From Methanobacterium sp. (GTDB lineage Archaea; Methanobacteriota; Methanobacteria; Methanobacteriales; Methanobacteriaceae), in assembly GCA_039666455.1 (NCBI GenBank), contig JAVSLW010000056.1, positions 1-13,960 of the forward strand: a stretch of 13,960 nucleotides of DNA, given 5' to 3'. Position numbers and translations under genes: made by a program. The notes below the pieces were generated by a model. It was not told the DNA's origin. It searched no databases and worked only from the letters and a program-made list of their open reading frames with translations. Positions 6,303-13,960 of this stretch are shown here, piece after piece. Each line of letters starts with the position of its first letter. The first letter of the stretch is position 1.

Positions 6303-6330
6303 AACTTTTTCTATTTATTTTTTGCTTTTC
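6303..6330 (+). terminator. T-rich terminator candidate after the surface cluster
   Basis: The stop codon at 6300-6302 is followed within 30 bases by several T runs (6306-6310, 6318-6323, 6326-6329). That fits archaeal oligo-T termination at the end of the secreted-protein operon, and a new TATA box follows before the next gene. Confidence 0.4.
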
Positions 6331-6354
6331 CCAGCTGAAACCATCAATAATATA

Positions 6355-6403
6355 CTATTTATATAAGTGATTACTATTATTTAGATATAAATCAATTGGA
6401 GGT
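6355..6403 (+). promoter_or_regulatory. Promoter and SD of the six-helix membrane protein
   Basis: A TATA-like element (TATTTATATAA, about 6355-6365) predicts a start near 6385-6390. The sequence GTGATTA (6367-6373) immediately after it is half of the palindrome found before the genes at 3365 and 4215. GGAGGT (6398-6403) is a strong SD five bases before the ATG. Confidence 0.5.
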
Positions 6404-6408
6404 ATTTT

Positions 6409-7233
6409 ATGGATATTGGAGATTATTATTCCAGATCTTTTGATGATTTAAAAGAAAACCTGAACATTGTAATTCCATCTCTTGTGGGGACAGTTTTAAT
6501 AACTTTGATAACGTTAGCAGCTGCTTTAATAATAATGTTTGGATTTTTAGGACCTCAATGGTCTCAATTATTTATTAACGGGATGATTACGCCAGAATCA
6601 GTTCCTGATATAACATTAAATGCTGTAATTATTTCTGTACTTGTAATTATCGCTGCTGTAGTTCTTTTACTTCTAATAAATTCATTTATCTACGCTGCAA
6701 CTGTAGGAATGGCAGAAAAAATACTGGAAGGACAGAAACCTGATCTGGAAGTTGCATGGAAAAAAGGGAAAAAGTATTTCATTAAGGTACTACTTGTGAG
6801 TATAATATCTGGCTTAATTGCTGCTGCACTTTTCTTACCACTCATTTTGGGTTTAATACTCTTTAATGTTTCTGATATTCTGGGACTGGTGGTCACATTA
6901 CTTGGAATAGTTATATTAATTGTGGGTATTATCTTACTGGCACTGGCCTTTATGGTAGTTAACCAGTCTATTGTAATAGGGAAAGAATCCATTATCGGTT
7001 CAATTAAAGATAGTATCAATGTTTTTGCAAAAAACAAATTAAAGGTCTTTTTAGTTGCAGGTATTAACCTGGCAATTGCAATGGGTATAAGTTTTGTTTT
7101 AGAATTGATCCCGTTTGTGGGATCTTTTTTAAGCATACTTGTTGGAATAATATTAACCCCTTACTTTATTCTGGTAATTACCTATCTTTACATGGATGCA
7201 AAAGAGAAACTACCGGGCCAGATCTATCAGTAA
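6409..7233 (+). CDS. Six-helix integral membrane protein of unknown function
   Basis: The protein is 274 residues long with hydrophobic segments at about 20-48, 70-98, 124-152, 156-186, 211-232 and 235-262. Short charged cytosolic stretches include an N-terminal MDIGDYYSRSFDDLKEN and a central WKKGKKYF. The pattern DYYxRSFDDLKENLNIVIPSL resembles a large group of archaeal and bacterial membrane proteins (DUF4013-like or glycerophosphodiesterase membrane-domain-like) with no established activity. No catalytic motif or nucleotide-binding site is visible. The start is fixed by the strong SD GGAGGT. It follows the secreted-protein cluster by 106 bases with its own promoter, so a link to that cluster (export, anchoring or membrane organisation) is only suggested by position and the half-operator upstream. 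Confidence 0.8.
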   Translation: MDIGDYYSRSFDDLKENLNIVIPSLVGTVLITLITLAAALIIMFGFLGPQWSQLFINGMITPESVPDITLNAVIISVLVIIAAVVLLLLINSFIYAATVGMAEKILEGQKPDLEVAWKKGKKYFIKVLLVSIISGLIAAALFLPLILGLILFNVSDILGLVVTLLGIVILIVGIILLALAFMVVNQSIVIGKESIIGSIKDSINVFAKNKLKVFLVAGINLAIAMGISFVLELIPFVGSFLSILVGIILTPYFILVITYLYMDAKEKLPGQIYQ

Positions 7234-7260
7234 AAAATACGTAATTGGAATAATGTATTT

Positions 7261-7289
7261 AAAAGGTATTTTTTCTTCATTACCTTTTT
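7261..7289 (+). terminator. Hairpin terminator candidate before the thermosome gene
   Basis: AAAAGGTA (7261-7268) and TACCTTTT (7281-7288) form a perfect 8-bp stem with a 12-base T-rich loop, about 28 bases after the stop codon at 7233. T runs in the loop and the 3' arm fit a terminator for the membrane-protein gene. Confidence 0.5.
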
Positions 7290-7309
7290 AAATCATTTAA
7301 TTTTTGAAT

Positions 7310-7365
7310 CGAAAATTATTTATAGAACCTCTAACCCATTGATAAAATACAAAAGAATAGAGGTT
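7310..7365 (+). promoter_or_regulatory. Thermosome promoter with inverted repeat
   Basis: CGAAAATTATTTATAG (7310-7325) has the form of a BRE-TATA element, with a predicted start near 7345-7350 and a leader of about 75 bases. Right after the TATA box, AACCTCTA (7326-7333) is repeated inverted as TAGAGGTT (7358-7365), with 24 bases between. This could bind a regulator over the transcription start, in keeping with heat-shock control of chaperonins. It is not the bacterial CIRCE sequence. Confidence 0.5.
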
Positions 7366-7421
7366 GCGGAAATTATACTATTTCCAAACCACAAAATAAA
7401 AAAAAATTTTGAGGTGATATA

Positions 7422-9059
7422 GTGGCACAATTAAGTGGTGGAAACCAGCCAATTTTAATTTTACCAGAAGGTACCAACAGATTTTTAGGAAGAGACGCTC
7501 AAAGAATGAACATCATGGCAGGGAAAGTCCTTGCAGAAACGATAAGAACAACTCTTGGCCCCAAGGGAATGGACAAAATGCTTGTAGACTCCCTTGGAGA
7601 TATTGTAGTTACAAACGACGGTGTAACCATCCTCAAGGAAATGGATATTGAACATCCGGCTGCAAAAATGCTTGTTGAAGTTGCTAAAACTCAGGAAGAC
7701 GAAGTAGGCGACGGTACAACAACAGCAGTCATCATTGCTGGAGAATTACTGAAAAAAGCAGAGGGGTTACTTGATCAGGATATTCACCCAACTATAATTG
7801 CTATGGGTTACAGACAGGCAGCAGAAAAAGCCCAGGAAATCTTAAATGTTATATCAATCGACGCTGATGACCGCGACACTCTCTTAAAAGTAGCAATGAC
7901 AGCAATGACTGGAAAAGGAACTGAAAAAGCAAGAAAACCGCTGGCTGAACTCATTGTAAGCGCTGTTAAACAGGTAGAGGAAAACGGAGAAATAGATACT
8001 GATCATATTAAAATAGAGAAGAAAGACGGTGCAATTGTAGACGAATCTACACTGGTTCAGGGCGTAATTATTGACAAAGAAAGAGTACACCCAGGAATGC
8101 CTTCAAAAGTAGAAGATGCAAAAATAGCACTCTTAAACTCTGCAATAGAAGTTAAAGAGACTGAAGTGGATGCAGAAATCAGGATCACAGACCCTGCACA
8201 GATGCAGGCTTTCATTGAACAGGAAGAACAGATGATCAAAGACATGATCAACAAAGTCGAAGACTCTGGTGCAAATGTTTTATTCTGTCAAAAAGGTATC
8301 GACGACCTTGCACAGCACTATCTGGCTAAAGCTGGAATCATGGCTGTAAGAAGAGTTAAAAAATCCGACATGGAAAAACTCTCCAAAGCAACAGGCGCTA
8401 ATGTTGTAACCAACATCGAAGATCTCTCATACAGCGACTTAGGAGACGCTGGAAAAGTAGCAGAAAAGAAAATATCTGGCGAAGACATGATATTTGTGGA
8501 AGAATGTAAAGATCCTAAAGCTGTTACCATACTGGTCAGAGGTTCAACCAGCCACGTTGTAGATGAAATTGAAAGAGCAGTTGACGACGCTATTGGCGTA
8601 GTTACAGCAACAGTAGAGGATAAAAAAGTTGTTGCTGGTGGAGGGGCACCTGAAATAGCAATATCCAAAGGATTAAAGGAATACGCTGACTCCATAAGCG
8701 GCAGAGAACAATTAGCAGTTTCAGCATTTGCTGAAGCATTAGAAATTGTTCCAAAAACACTCGCTGAAAACGCCGGACTTGACAGCATCGACGCTCTCGT
8801 TGATCTAAGGGCAGCTCATGAAAAATCACTCTACATGGGATTGGACGTTTTCGAAGGTGATGTACGAGATATGTACCGAGCTGGCGTTGTCGAACCACAA
8901 AGAGTTAAAAAACAGGCCATTCAATCCGCTGCAGAAGCTGCAGAAATGATCCTCCGTATTGACGACGTTATCGCATCAACCGGTGCTGGTAGAGGTCCTG
9001 ATATGGAAGGTATGGAAGGCATGGGCGGAATGCCTGGTGGAATGCCACCAATGATGTAA
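7422..9059 (+). CDS. thsA: Thermosome subunit (group II chaperonin)
   Basis: This is a 545-residue subunit of the archaeal double-ring chaperonin that folds proteins in the cytoplasm using ATP. It has the family hallmarks: TTLGPKGMDKMLVD (43-56) in the nucleotide site, GDGTTTAVIIAGELL (96-110), an acidic apical domain in the middle, VVAGGGAPEIA near 403-413, and the flexible C-terminal tail GMGGMPGGMPPMM. The length is typical and the frame is intact. The start is GTG at 7422, supported by GAGGTGAT (7411-7418) three bases upstream and by the usual thermosome N-terminus AQLSGGNQPILILPEGTNR. The gene is monocistronic with its own promoter and a tandem-hairpin terminator. Methanogens often carry one or more paralogues, so the choice of subunit letter is uncertain. 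Confidence 0.97.
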   Translation: MAQLSGGNQPILILPEGTNRFLGRDAQRMNIMAGKVLAETIRTTLGPKGMDKMLVDSLGDIVVTNDGVTILKEMDIEHPAAKMLVEVAKTQEDEVGDGTTTAVIIAGELLKKAEGLLDQDIHPTIIAMGYRQAAEKAQEILNVISIDADDRDTLLKVAMTAMTGKGTEKARKPLAELIVSAVKQVEENGEIDTDHIKIEKKDGAIVDESTLVQGVIIDKERVHPGMPSKVEDAKIALLNSAIEVKETEVDAEIRITDPAQMQAFIEQEEQMIKDMINKVEDSGANVLFCQKGIDDLAQHYLAKAGIMAVRRVKKSDMEKLSKATGANVVTNIEDLSYSDLGDAGKVAEKKISGEDMIFVEECKDPKAVTILVRGSTSHVVDEIERAVDDAIGVVTATVEDKKVVAGGGAPEIAISKGLKEYADSISGREQLAVSAFAEALEIVPKTLAENAGLDSIDALVDLRAAHEKSLYMGLDVFEGDVRDMYRAGVVEPQRVKKQAIQSAAEAAEMILRIDDVIASTGAGRGPDMEGMEGMGGMPGGMPPMM

Positions 9060-9070
9060 TAAAATTATCT

Positions 9071-9137
9071 TGCAAAATTGAAAATTTTGCATGTTCTCAA
9101 ACACAATGTGTTTGAGGGCAACTGTTTTTTCTTTTTT
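9071..9137 (+). terminator. Tandem-hairpin terminator of the thermosome gene
   Basis: Two perfect stems stand back to back: TGCAAAAT (9071-9078) with ATTTTGCA (9084-9091), and CTCAAACAC (9096-9104) with GTGTTTGAG (9108-9116). T tracts at 9125-9130 and 9132-9137 follow. This is stronger than the usual archaeal oligo-T signal and also separates the gene from the convergent one at 9231. Confidence 0.75.
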
Positions 9138-9230
9138 AAATTTAAATCATTAACTTGATGAAAATAATAAATTAGCTTTTATTTTTGCTAAGTAGATATA
9201 ATAAATGAGAATTTTGGTTAACTTCATTTT

Positions 9231-10277
9231 TCAGATTTTTATCCTTATAATCTTATCATCACCAGCTTGAGGAATGCCTCTCCCATCTCTATTTGATGTG
9301 CTAATGTAAAGATATCCCTCATGAACTACAACTTCTCTGATCCTTCCTAAATTAGTAAGCAGCGCTTCTTCACCAGTTACAGATCTACCATCTGCTGAAA
9401 GCGTGATTTTACGTAGTTGCAAACCCCGTAGACATGCAATATAAAGAGCGCCGTTATGATAAGCTATTCCTGATGGGGCAAGGGTGAAATCAGTATAAAC
9501 TATTAAGGGTTTAATGTAACCTGGTGCAGACTCATTACCTTCGTAAATGGGCCATCCATAATTTCCACCCTTTAAAATGATATTTATTTCATCATTTCTT
9601 GTTGCTCCATGATCAGAAGAATACATCTCGTTTGTTAATGGATTCCATGTGATTCCCTGGGGATTTCTAAGCCCATAGGAGTAAACATAATTACCAAAGG
9701 GATTATCTTCAGGAACTGAGCCATCTTTATTTAATCTGAGTATTTTTCCAGCTAAGGAATGGGTATCCTGTGCTAAGACACGGTTATTAGCATCTCCTGT
9801 TGTTACATACAATTTTCCATCAGGCCCGAATTTTATACGTCCGCCGTTGTGGATTTGTGCACCTGGAATGTTATCAATGAGTATGGTTTCATTTTCTAAC
9901 CTTTCATTCAAGGTGAATCTTGAAACCATATTTCCATTTTGGCCTGTGCTGTGTAGGTATATAAATTTATTTGTATTGAATTCAGGATCAACTGCAATTC
10001 CCAAAAGTCCAGACTCACCTATTTCAACTACATCAATGTTTCCTACTACTTTGGGCGTGCCATTTTCAAGAATACTTACTCTTCCACCGCGCTCTGTAAA
10101 GATCATTCTGTCATCTGGGAGAAAATCAATGGCCCAGGGAGTATCCAGATTTTCGGCTAAAATTTCTGTTTCATAACCTTGTTGATTTACAGGTTTAGGT
10201 AAAATAAGAAATAAGCCTGAAATTAGAATTAAAATGGCAAAAACAATGATAATAATACTTTTAGTTTTCATTTCCAT
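9231..10277 (-). CDS. Membrane-anchored sugar dehydrogenase-like beta-propeller (GSDH family)
   Basis: The product is 348 residues: a signal or anchor helix (about 7-27) followed by a six-bladed beta-propeller of the soluble glucose/aldose sugar dehydrogenase (GSDH, YliI-like) family. Motifs in order are NLDTPWAIDFLPDDRMIFTE (43-62), SGLLGIAVDPEFN (89-101), QIHNGGRIKFGPDG with H143 at the position of the catalytic His of quinoprotein glucose dehydrogenase, YGLRNPQGITWNP, DHGATRNDEIN and GGNYGWP. Characterised relatives oxidise aldose sugars with PQQ and act outside the membrane. Methanogens are not known to make PQQ, so the cofactor and reaction are uncertain. It could be a different oxidoreductase or a non-catalytic propeller. 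I see no lipobox Cys. The start is ATG at 10277 or the third codon, and SD evidence is weak. It is convergent with the thermosome gene. Confidence 0.85.
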   Translation of the reverse strand: MEMKTKSIIIIVFAILILISGLFLILPKPVNQQGYETEILAENLDTPWAIDFLPDDRMIFTERGGRVSILENGTPKVVGNIDVVEIGESGLLGIAVDPEFNTNKFIYLHSTGQNGNMVSRFTLNERLENETILIDNIPGAQIHNGGRIKFGPDGKLYVTTGDANNRVLAQDTHSLAGKILRLNKDGSVPEDNPFGNYVYSYGLRNPQGITWNPLTNEMYSSDHGATRNDEINIILKGGNYGWPIYEGNESAPGYIKPLIVYTDFTLAPSGIAYHNGALYIACLRGLQLRKITLSADGRSVTGEEALLTNLGRIREVVVHEGYLYISTSNRDGRGIPQAGDDKIIRIKI

Positions 10278-10410
10278 GCAGCCATCATTTTTTAATGTAA
10301 TATTAATATTTTAAACTTCATTCATATTAAATCTGTCTAACATTTGAAATATAGAAATATTGCTTTTTAACCTGAGCAACACTTTAAAATCATGAATAAT
10401 TGATCATGGA

Positions 10411-10525
10411 AAATTATATAAGATTTACCTTTAAATTTGATGTATGGAACTTTTACAATTATTAATTTGATCCTCTAATCAATACCAAGCTTAATATCTA
10501 ATCATCTAAAGCTTCAGGTGTAAAA
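10411..10525 (+). promoter_or_regulatory. Promoter and leader of the type III-A cas operon
   Basis: AAATTATATAAG (10411-10422) is a good TATA element, with a predicted start near 10445-10450 and a leader of about 75-80 bases. The leader holds two AAGCTT hexamers (10487-10492 and 10509-10514) and an SD-like AGGTG (10517-10521) four bases before the ATG at 10526. No CRISPR repeat is present here. Confidence 0.5.
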
Positions 10526-13006
10526 ATGAATTTAAAAGAGCTACAATTTGCAGCACTGCTGCATGATATAGGTAAATTTTCCCAAAGAGCAGGAAATACA
10601 CCCCATAAAAAATATAAAACACTTTCAGAGGAGGATTATGGCCTAACTGGAGCCCATAGCAAATGGTCTGCAACATTCATGTCCAAATTTGATTTTGACA
10701 TCATGATTGAAGACCTGGTTTTACACCATCATCGCCCTGATAAATCCAAATATCCAGAAATAGCTAAAATTCTGCAAAAAGCAGATCATCACTCTTCTAA
10801 GGAGAGATCAAAATCCAGCAGAAAACATGAAGTCAAAAAAGAGCCATTAATTTCTGTTTTTTCTAAAGTGAAAATTGATGAGAATAATCAACCATCTGAG
10901 TACTATTTACCTTTGAGAGAATTAAATATTGATAATTTCGATGAAATAAAACCACAAGCCACTAAAAAGGAGATTATGGCTGGTTGGAATCTTCAACCAG
11001 ATTACAAAAAGCTTTGGGAATTATTTGAGAAAGAAATAGAATCTTTAACAAATAAAGATGACTTTAACACCATTTATTACTTACTTCGAAAATACACATC
11101 TCTTATGCCTTCTGCAGCTTACGTGGATCATCCGGATATTTCTTTATTTGACCATTTGAAGACTACAAGTGCACTGGCCACCTGTTTATTCTATTATACT
11201 CAAGAAAAAGAATTCAAATATTCTGATAGAGAAGATGCTTACCTTGTAGTAAATGGAGACATATCTGGAATCCAGAAATTTATTTATAAGATTTCTTCTC
11301 CACAAGAAGCTCAAAAAGGTATGAGCAAGCGTCTTAGAGGGCGTTCATTTTATCTAAACCTGATAAATGATGCTATTGTAAACAGAATAATAAATGATTT
11401 GAAATTAACGCCAGCAAATATCCTTTTTTGTGGCGGGGGTCATTTCATACTGATTTTACCCAATACTCAAAAATCTAAAAACGTTTTAAGTGAAGTTTCA
11501 ACTGAAATAAATTCAATTTTCATTGAAAAGTTCAATGCCGAGCTTTACCTTGCTATTTCAAATAAATCTTGCGCTGGAGAAGACTTAGAAGATTTTGGTA
11601 GCATAATGGATGATTTAGCATTTGAAAATCTTAAAAACAAACGTTCCAGGTTTAAAGAAGTTCTGGGAGATCTATTCAAAAATGAAAATCAAACCCCGTA
11701 TCAGACATGTCCTGTTTGTGGATCAGGCTATAAATCCAGTGAATTATTTTGTGATGAATGTCTAAAACATGAAACATTAGGAAGAAAGATTGCTAACACT
11801 GATTATATTATCAGAGTTATTTCTCCTGAAAATAAAATGGATTTCCAAGAATTAGGAGTTGGATATTACTTTGAACATAAAGGAAATCATCTAATTAATA
11901 AATTGAAAGAATTGGCCATTAAATACGAAAAAATAGATGTTTTAAGGCTAAATAGCTCCGATTATTTGAATTTAGCAGAAGAATTAGATGAATATAACAA
12001 TATTTCTTATGGATTTACTTTTATGGGAAATACAGTCCCTCAACATCCTCTTAAAGGTACTTTATACTTCAGTCATCTGGCAGAAATCAGTAAAGGCACT
12101 GATAAAATGGGAATTCTTAAAATGGACGTTGACAACCTGGGTAAAATATTTTCTAAAGGATTAGAAAACCCCTCAATTTCCAGAGTATCCACTTTAAGCT
12201 CATTTATGGATCTGTTCTTTTCAGGATACATTAACCACATTGCAGAAAAATACAGGGTTTTAGAAGATATTTGTCCATCATGCCAGGACAATGTAGCTCT
12301 TGATAAAATAAAGTTGAGTTTTGGAGAAGAAGAATCAATTGTTGAGGTTTATCGTGAAAAAGAAGGTAAAGTATGTTCTGAATGTGAAAAATCTGCTATT
12401 TCTACAATTTACATTACTTATTCGGGTGGCGATGACCTTTTAGTTTTTGGTCCTTATGATCACATCATAGAATTTGCCAGTGAATTACGAAGAGAATTTA
12501 AAGAATGGACCTGTCAAAACAGGGATATTAGCATTTCTGCCGGTGTTTTCCTGGCAGGACCTAAATTTCCTGCAGAAAGAGGAGTTAAATTTGCAAATAA
12601 TTCACTTTCAGTATCTAAAGATTGTGGAAAAGACATGATAACCCTTTTTAATGAGACAGTGCGTTGGGAAACACAGGAACCATATAAAGGATTCAAAGAT
12701 CTCCTATATTTCGCTTATAAGTTAGAAAATCTTTCAGGTAGCAAAAAAATATCTAAAAGTTTGATTTATTCCATGCTAATGATGTGGCAGGATACTTTCA
12801 CCCCATTTAAACCTGCTAATAATATTAAAGAATGGAATAAGAACAATAAAATCCGTTTAGAGAAAAAAAGATACGTTCCACTATTTAAATATAAATTAAG
12901 GACGGTAAAAAATCTTCAAATTAAAGAAGAAATGAATAGAGAAGGTTTAAAATTCATGCCCTGGATTAAGATTCCTGCTTCCTGGGTAAGTTTAAGGACA
13001 AGGTGA
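10526..13006 (+). CDS. csm1: Cas10/Csm1, large subunit of type III-A CRISPR effector
   Basis: This 826-residue protein is the signature subunit of the Csm complex. The N-terminal HD nuclease domain has H13-D14 in LLHDIGKFSQRAG, H44, the cluster H67-H68-H69-R-P, and the D87-H88-H89-S-S segment; this domain cuts single-stranded DNA. A first, degenerate Palm follows (NGDISGIQKF near 244, GGGHFILILP near 306). A zinc cluster is seen at C395, C398, C409 and C412. The catalytic second Palm has D534-V-D536 and G634-G635-D636-D637, which make cyclic oligoadenylate. Between these two Palm motifs are two CxxC pairs (C583/C586 and C617/C620). The helical C-terminal domain closes the protein. The length is normal for Csm1. 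It is the first gene of an operon, and csm2 begins 4 bases after its stop. All catalytic motifs look intact. Confidence 0.96.
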   Translation: MNLKELQFAALLHDIGKFSQRAGNTPHKKYKTLSEEDYGLTGAHSKWSATFMSKFDFDIMIEDLVLHHHRPDKSKYPEIAKILQKADHHSSKERSKSSRKHEVKKEPLISVFSKVKIDENNQPSEYYLPLRELNIDNFDEIKPQATKKEIMAGWNLQPDYKKLWELFEKEIESLTNKDDFNTIYYLLRKYTSLMPSAAYVDHPDISLFDHLKTTSALATCLFYYTQEKEFKYSDREDAYLVVNGDISGIQKFIYKISSPQEAQKGMSKRLRGRSFYLNLINDAIVNRIINDLKLTPANILFCGGGHFILILPNTQKSKNVLSEVSTEINSIFIEKFNAELYLAISNKSCAGEDLEDFGSIMDDLAFENLKNKRSRFKEVLGDLFKNENQTPYQTCPVCGSGYKSSELFCDECLKHETLGRKIANTDYIIRVISPENKMDFQELGVGYYFEHKGNHLINKLKELAIKYEKIDVLRLNSSDYLNLAEELDEYNNISYGFTFMGNTVPQHPLKGTLYFSHLAEISKGTDKMGILKMDVDNLGKIFSKGLENPSISRVSTLSSFMDLFFSGYINHIAEKYRVLEDICPSCQDNVALDKIKLSFGEEESIVEVYREKEGKVCSECEKSAISTIYITYSGGDDLLVFGPYDHIIEFASELRREFKEWTCQNRDISISAGVFLAGPKFPAERGVKFANNSLSVSKDCGKDMITLFNETVRWETQEPYKGFKDLLYFAYKLENLSGSKKISKSLIYSMLMMWQDTFTPFKPANNIKEWNKNNKIRLEKKRYVPLFKYKLRTVKNLQIKEEMNREGLKFMPWIKIPASWVSLRTR

Positions 13007-13010
13007 GAAT

Positions 13011-13454
13011 ATGGTAAATGGACGTAGAAGAAGAAATCAGGATAATCCTGAAGAAATCAAAAAGATTATTGGAAAAATCAGTGCAGTAGACATGTTGAAA
13101 AATCTAAGCGCTAAAGAATTTGCTGATGAGGGAGGTTATGCTGATATAATAGCTAAAAACAGCAGCTCACTCAATACCACCCAGCTAAGGAAATTTTTTG
13201 GTGCAATAAGAGACCTTGAAAAGAAAAAAGAGTGGAAAGCAATAGAAACTGAGTTTTATCTTTTAAAACCAAAACTAGCCTATGCAGTGGGTAGAGACCT
13301 TATTAAAAAACCATTTTACAATTTTATGATGGTTTGTATGGGAAAAGTTGATTTAGGAACAGAAGAAGAAAAGATAGAAAATTTTAAAACAATGGTAAAT
13401 TTTTTAGAGGCAGTGGTAGCATATCACAAATTTTATAATCCTAAATCCGGGTGA
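13011..13454 (+). CDS. csm2: Csm2, small subunit of type III-A CRISPR effector
   Basis: This 147-residue, mostly helical protein is the small subunit that lines the Csm complex and stabilises the crRNA-target duplex. Family features are a basic N-terminus (GRRRRNQ), an early helix, TTQLRKFFGAIRDLEKK near the middle, and LLKPKLAYAVGRD, followed by a C-terminal helix with FKTMVNFLEAVVAYHKF. The length is within the usual range. The SD (AAGGTGAG, about 13000-13007) overlaps the csm1 stop codon, so the two genes are translationally coupled. The order csm1-csm2-csm3 is the standard III-A order. Confidence 0.94.
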   Translation: MVNGRRRRNQDNPEEIKKIIGKISAVDMLKNLSAKEFADEGGYADIIAKNSSSLNTTQLRKFFGAIRDLEKKKEWKAIETEFYLLKPKLAYAVGRDLIKKPFYNFMMVCMGKVDLGTEEEKIENFKTMVNFLEAVVAYHKFYNPKSG

Positions 13455-13458
13455 GAAC

Positions 13459-13960
13459 ATGTTTAAAGAAAATTATGTTATTTCAGGCGAAATTGTATGT
13501 GAAACAGGTATGCATATAGGTGGTGCAAAGGAATCAGTAGAAATTGGAGGCATTGACAGTATTGTAATCAGAGATTCTATATCCAATCTACCTTATATAC
13601 CTGGATCATCCATTAAAGGAAAGATGAGGTCATTGATGGAACTGAACAGTAATGAGGCAAGTCAAAATATCATTGCATCCAGAGGTCAGGTATGCAAATG
13701 CGGTAAATGTTTACCCTGTCATATATTTGGCATCTCTGCTGATGAAGTGGATGGAGGGCAATTGCAGGGACCTACCAGAATTATAGTACGGGACTCATTC
13801 CCTACATCAAAAACCATTGAAAAATGGGCAGAAACTGATGATGTGGTGAGTGGAGCAGAGGTAAAATATGAAAATACTCTTAATCGAATTACATCTGAAG
13901 CAAAACCCAGAAATCAGGAAAGGGTTCCTAAAGATTCAAGTTTCAATTTTGAAATTATAT
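13459..13960 (+). CDS. csm3: Csm3, backbone RNase subunit of type III-A effector (partial)
   Basis: The first 167 codons are visible and the gene runs off the window. Csm3 (Cas7 family) forms the helical filament that holds the crRNA, and each copy cuts the target RNA at 6-nucleotide steps. The N-terminus reads MFKENYVISGEI, then MHIGGAKESVEIGGIDS. D33 in GGID-S is the catalytic Asp known from characterised Csm3 proteins. LPYIPGSSIKGKMRSLME (44-61) is the conserved RRM-fold signature. C79, C81, C84 and C87 (with H88) form a probable zinc site, and GPTRIIVRDSFP follows. The start ATG at 13459 is 4 bases after the csm2 stop, with GGGTGA (13449-13454) as SD. csm4, csm5 and perhaps cas6 are expected downstream. 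Confidence 0.95.
   Translation, partial: MFKENYVISGEIVCETGMHIGGAKESVEIGGIDSIVIRDSISNLPYIPGSSIKGKMRSLMELNSNEASQNIIASRGQVCKCGKCLPCHIFGISADEVDGGQLQGPTRIIVRDSFPTSKTIEKWAETDDVVSGAEVKYENTLNRITSEAKPRNQERVPKDSSFNFEII

Noticed and set aside
7326..7365. CIRCE/HrcA operator
   Set aside because: The repeat arms and spacer do not match TTAGCACTC-N9-GAGTGCTAA.
8318..8898. Long minus-strand open frames inside the thermosome gene
   Set aside because: They are antisense shadows of a well-conserved coding sequence, with no SD or recognisable protein features.
10278..10525. CRISPR array or leader before csm1
   Set aside because: There are no regularly spaced direct repeats. The only repeated word noted is the short AAGCTT, which is likely chance.

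Overview
The window looks like a mesophilic methanogenic archaeon of the order Methanobacteriales, most likely Methanobacterium or a close relative. Supporting signs are an archaeal-type 5S rRNA, AT-rich DNA with TATA-box promoters and oligo-T terminators, Shine-Dalgarno (SD) sequences of the GGAGGTGA type, a group II chaperonin (thermosome) with a GGM tail, a UbiA prenyltransferase and secreted proteins rich in N-glycosylation sequons. This placement comes from reading the sequence, not from a database search.

Layout. Bases 1-130 hold the end of an rRNA operon (5S rRNA). Bases 130-594 have no protein gene but contain a small hairpin element (about 195-242) and a GC-rich, foldable segment (about 299-443) that looks like an unidentified structured RNA. 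A UbiA-family prenyltransferase follows (595-1539, +). On the minus strand lie a frameshifted coding relic (about 1600-1815), a CBS-MgtE Mg2+ transporter-like gene (1858-2829) and a decayed AAA+ ATPase pseudogene (about 2880-3311).

Bases 3365-6302 form a cell-surface cluster on the plus strand. It has three related small secreted proteins and, between the second and third, a membrane-anchored protein with two Ig-like regions. The arrangement resembles the WxL / WxL-interacting-protein (DUF916-DUF3324) loci of Gram-positive bacteria, moved to an archaeal envelope. The first two secreted genes share a 15-bp interrupted palindrome at nearly the same distance from their start codons, so they may be co-regulated. 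The third has an SD and a coding N-terminus but ACG where its paralogue has ATG. A six-helix membrane protein (6409-7233) follows and may belong to the same surface system.

The thermosome gene (7422-9059) has its own promoter with an inverted repeat just downstream of the TATA box and a tandem-hairpin terminator. A convergent membrane-anchored sugar-dehydrogenase-like beta-propeller (9231-10277, -) follows. The window ends inside a type III-A CRISPR-Cas operon: cas10/csm1 (10526-13006), csm2 (13011-13454) and the first 167 codons of csm3 (13459 to the edge). Cas10 has intact HD and GGDD motifs and Csm3 has its catalytic Asp, so the effector should be able to cut DNA and RNA and make cyclic oligoadenylate. 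No CRISPR array, cas1/cas2 or ancillary nuclease is in view.
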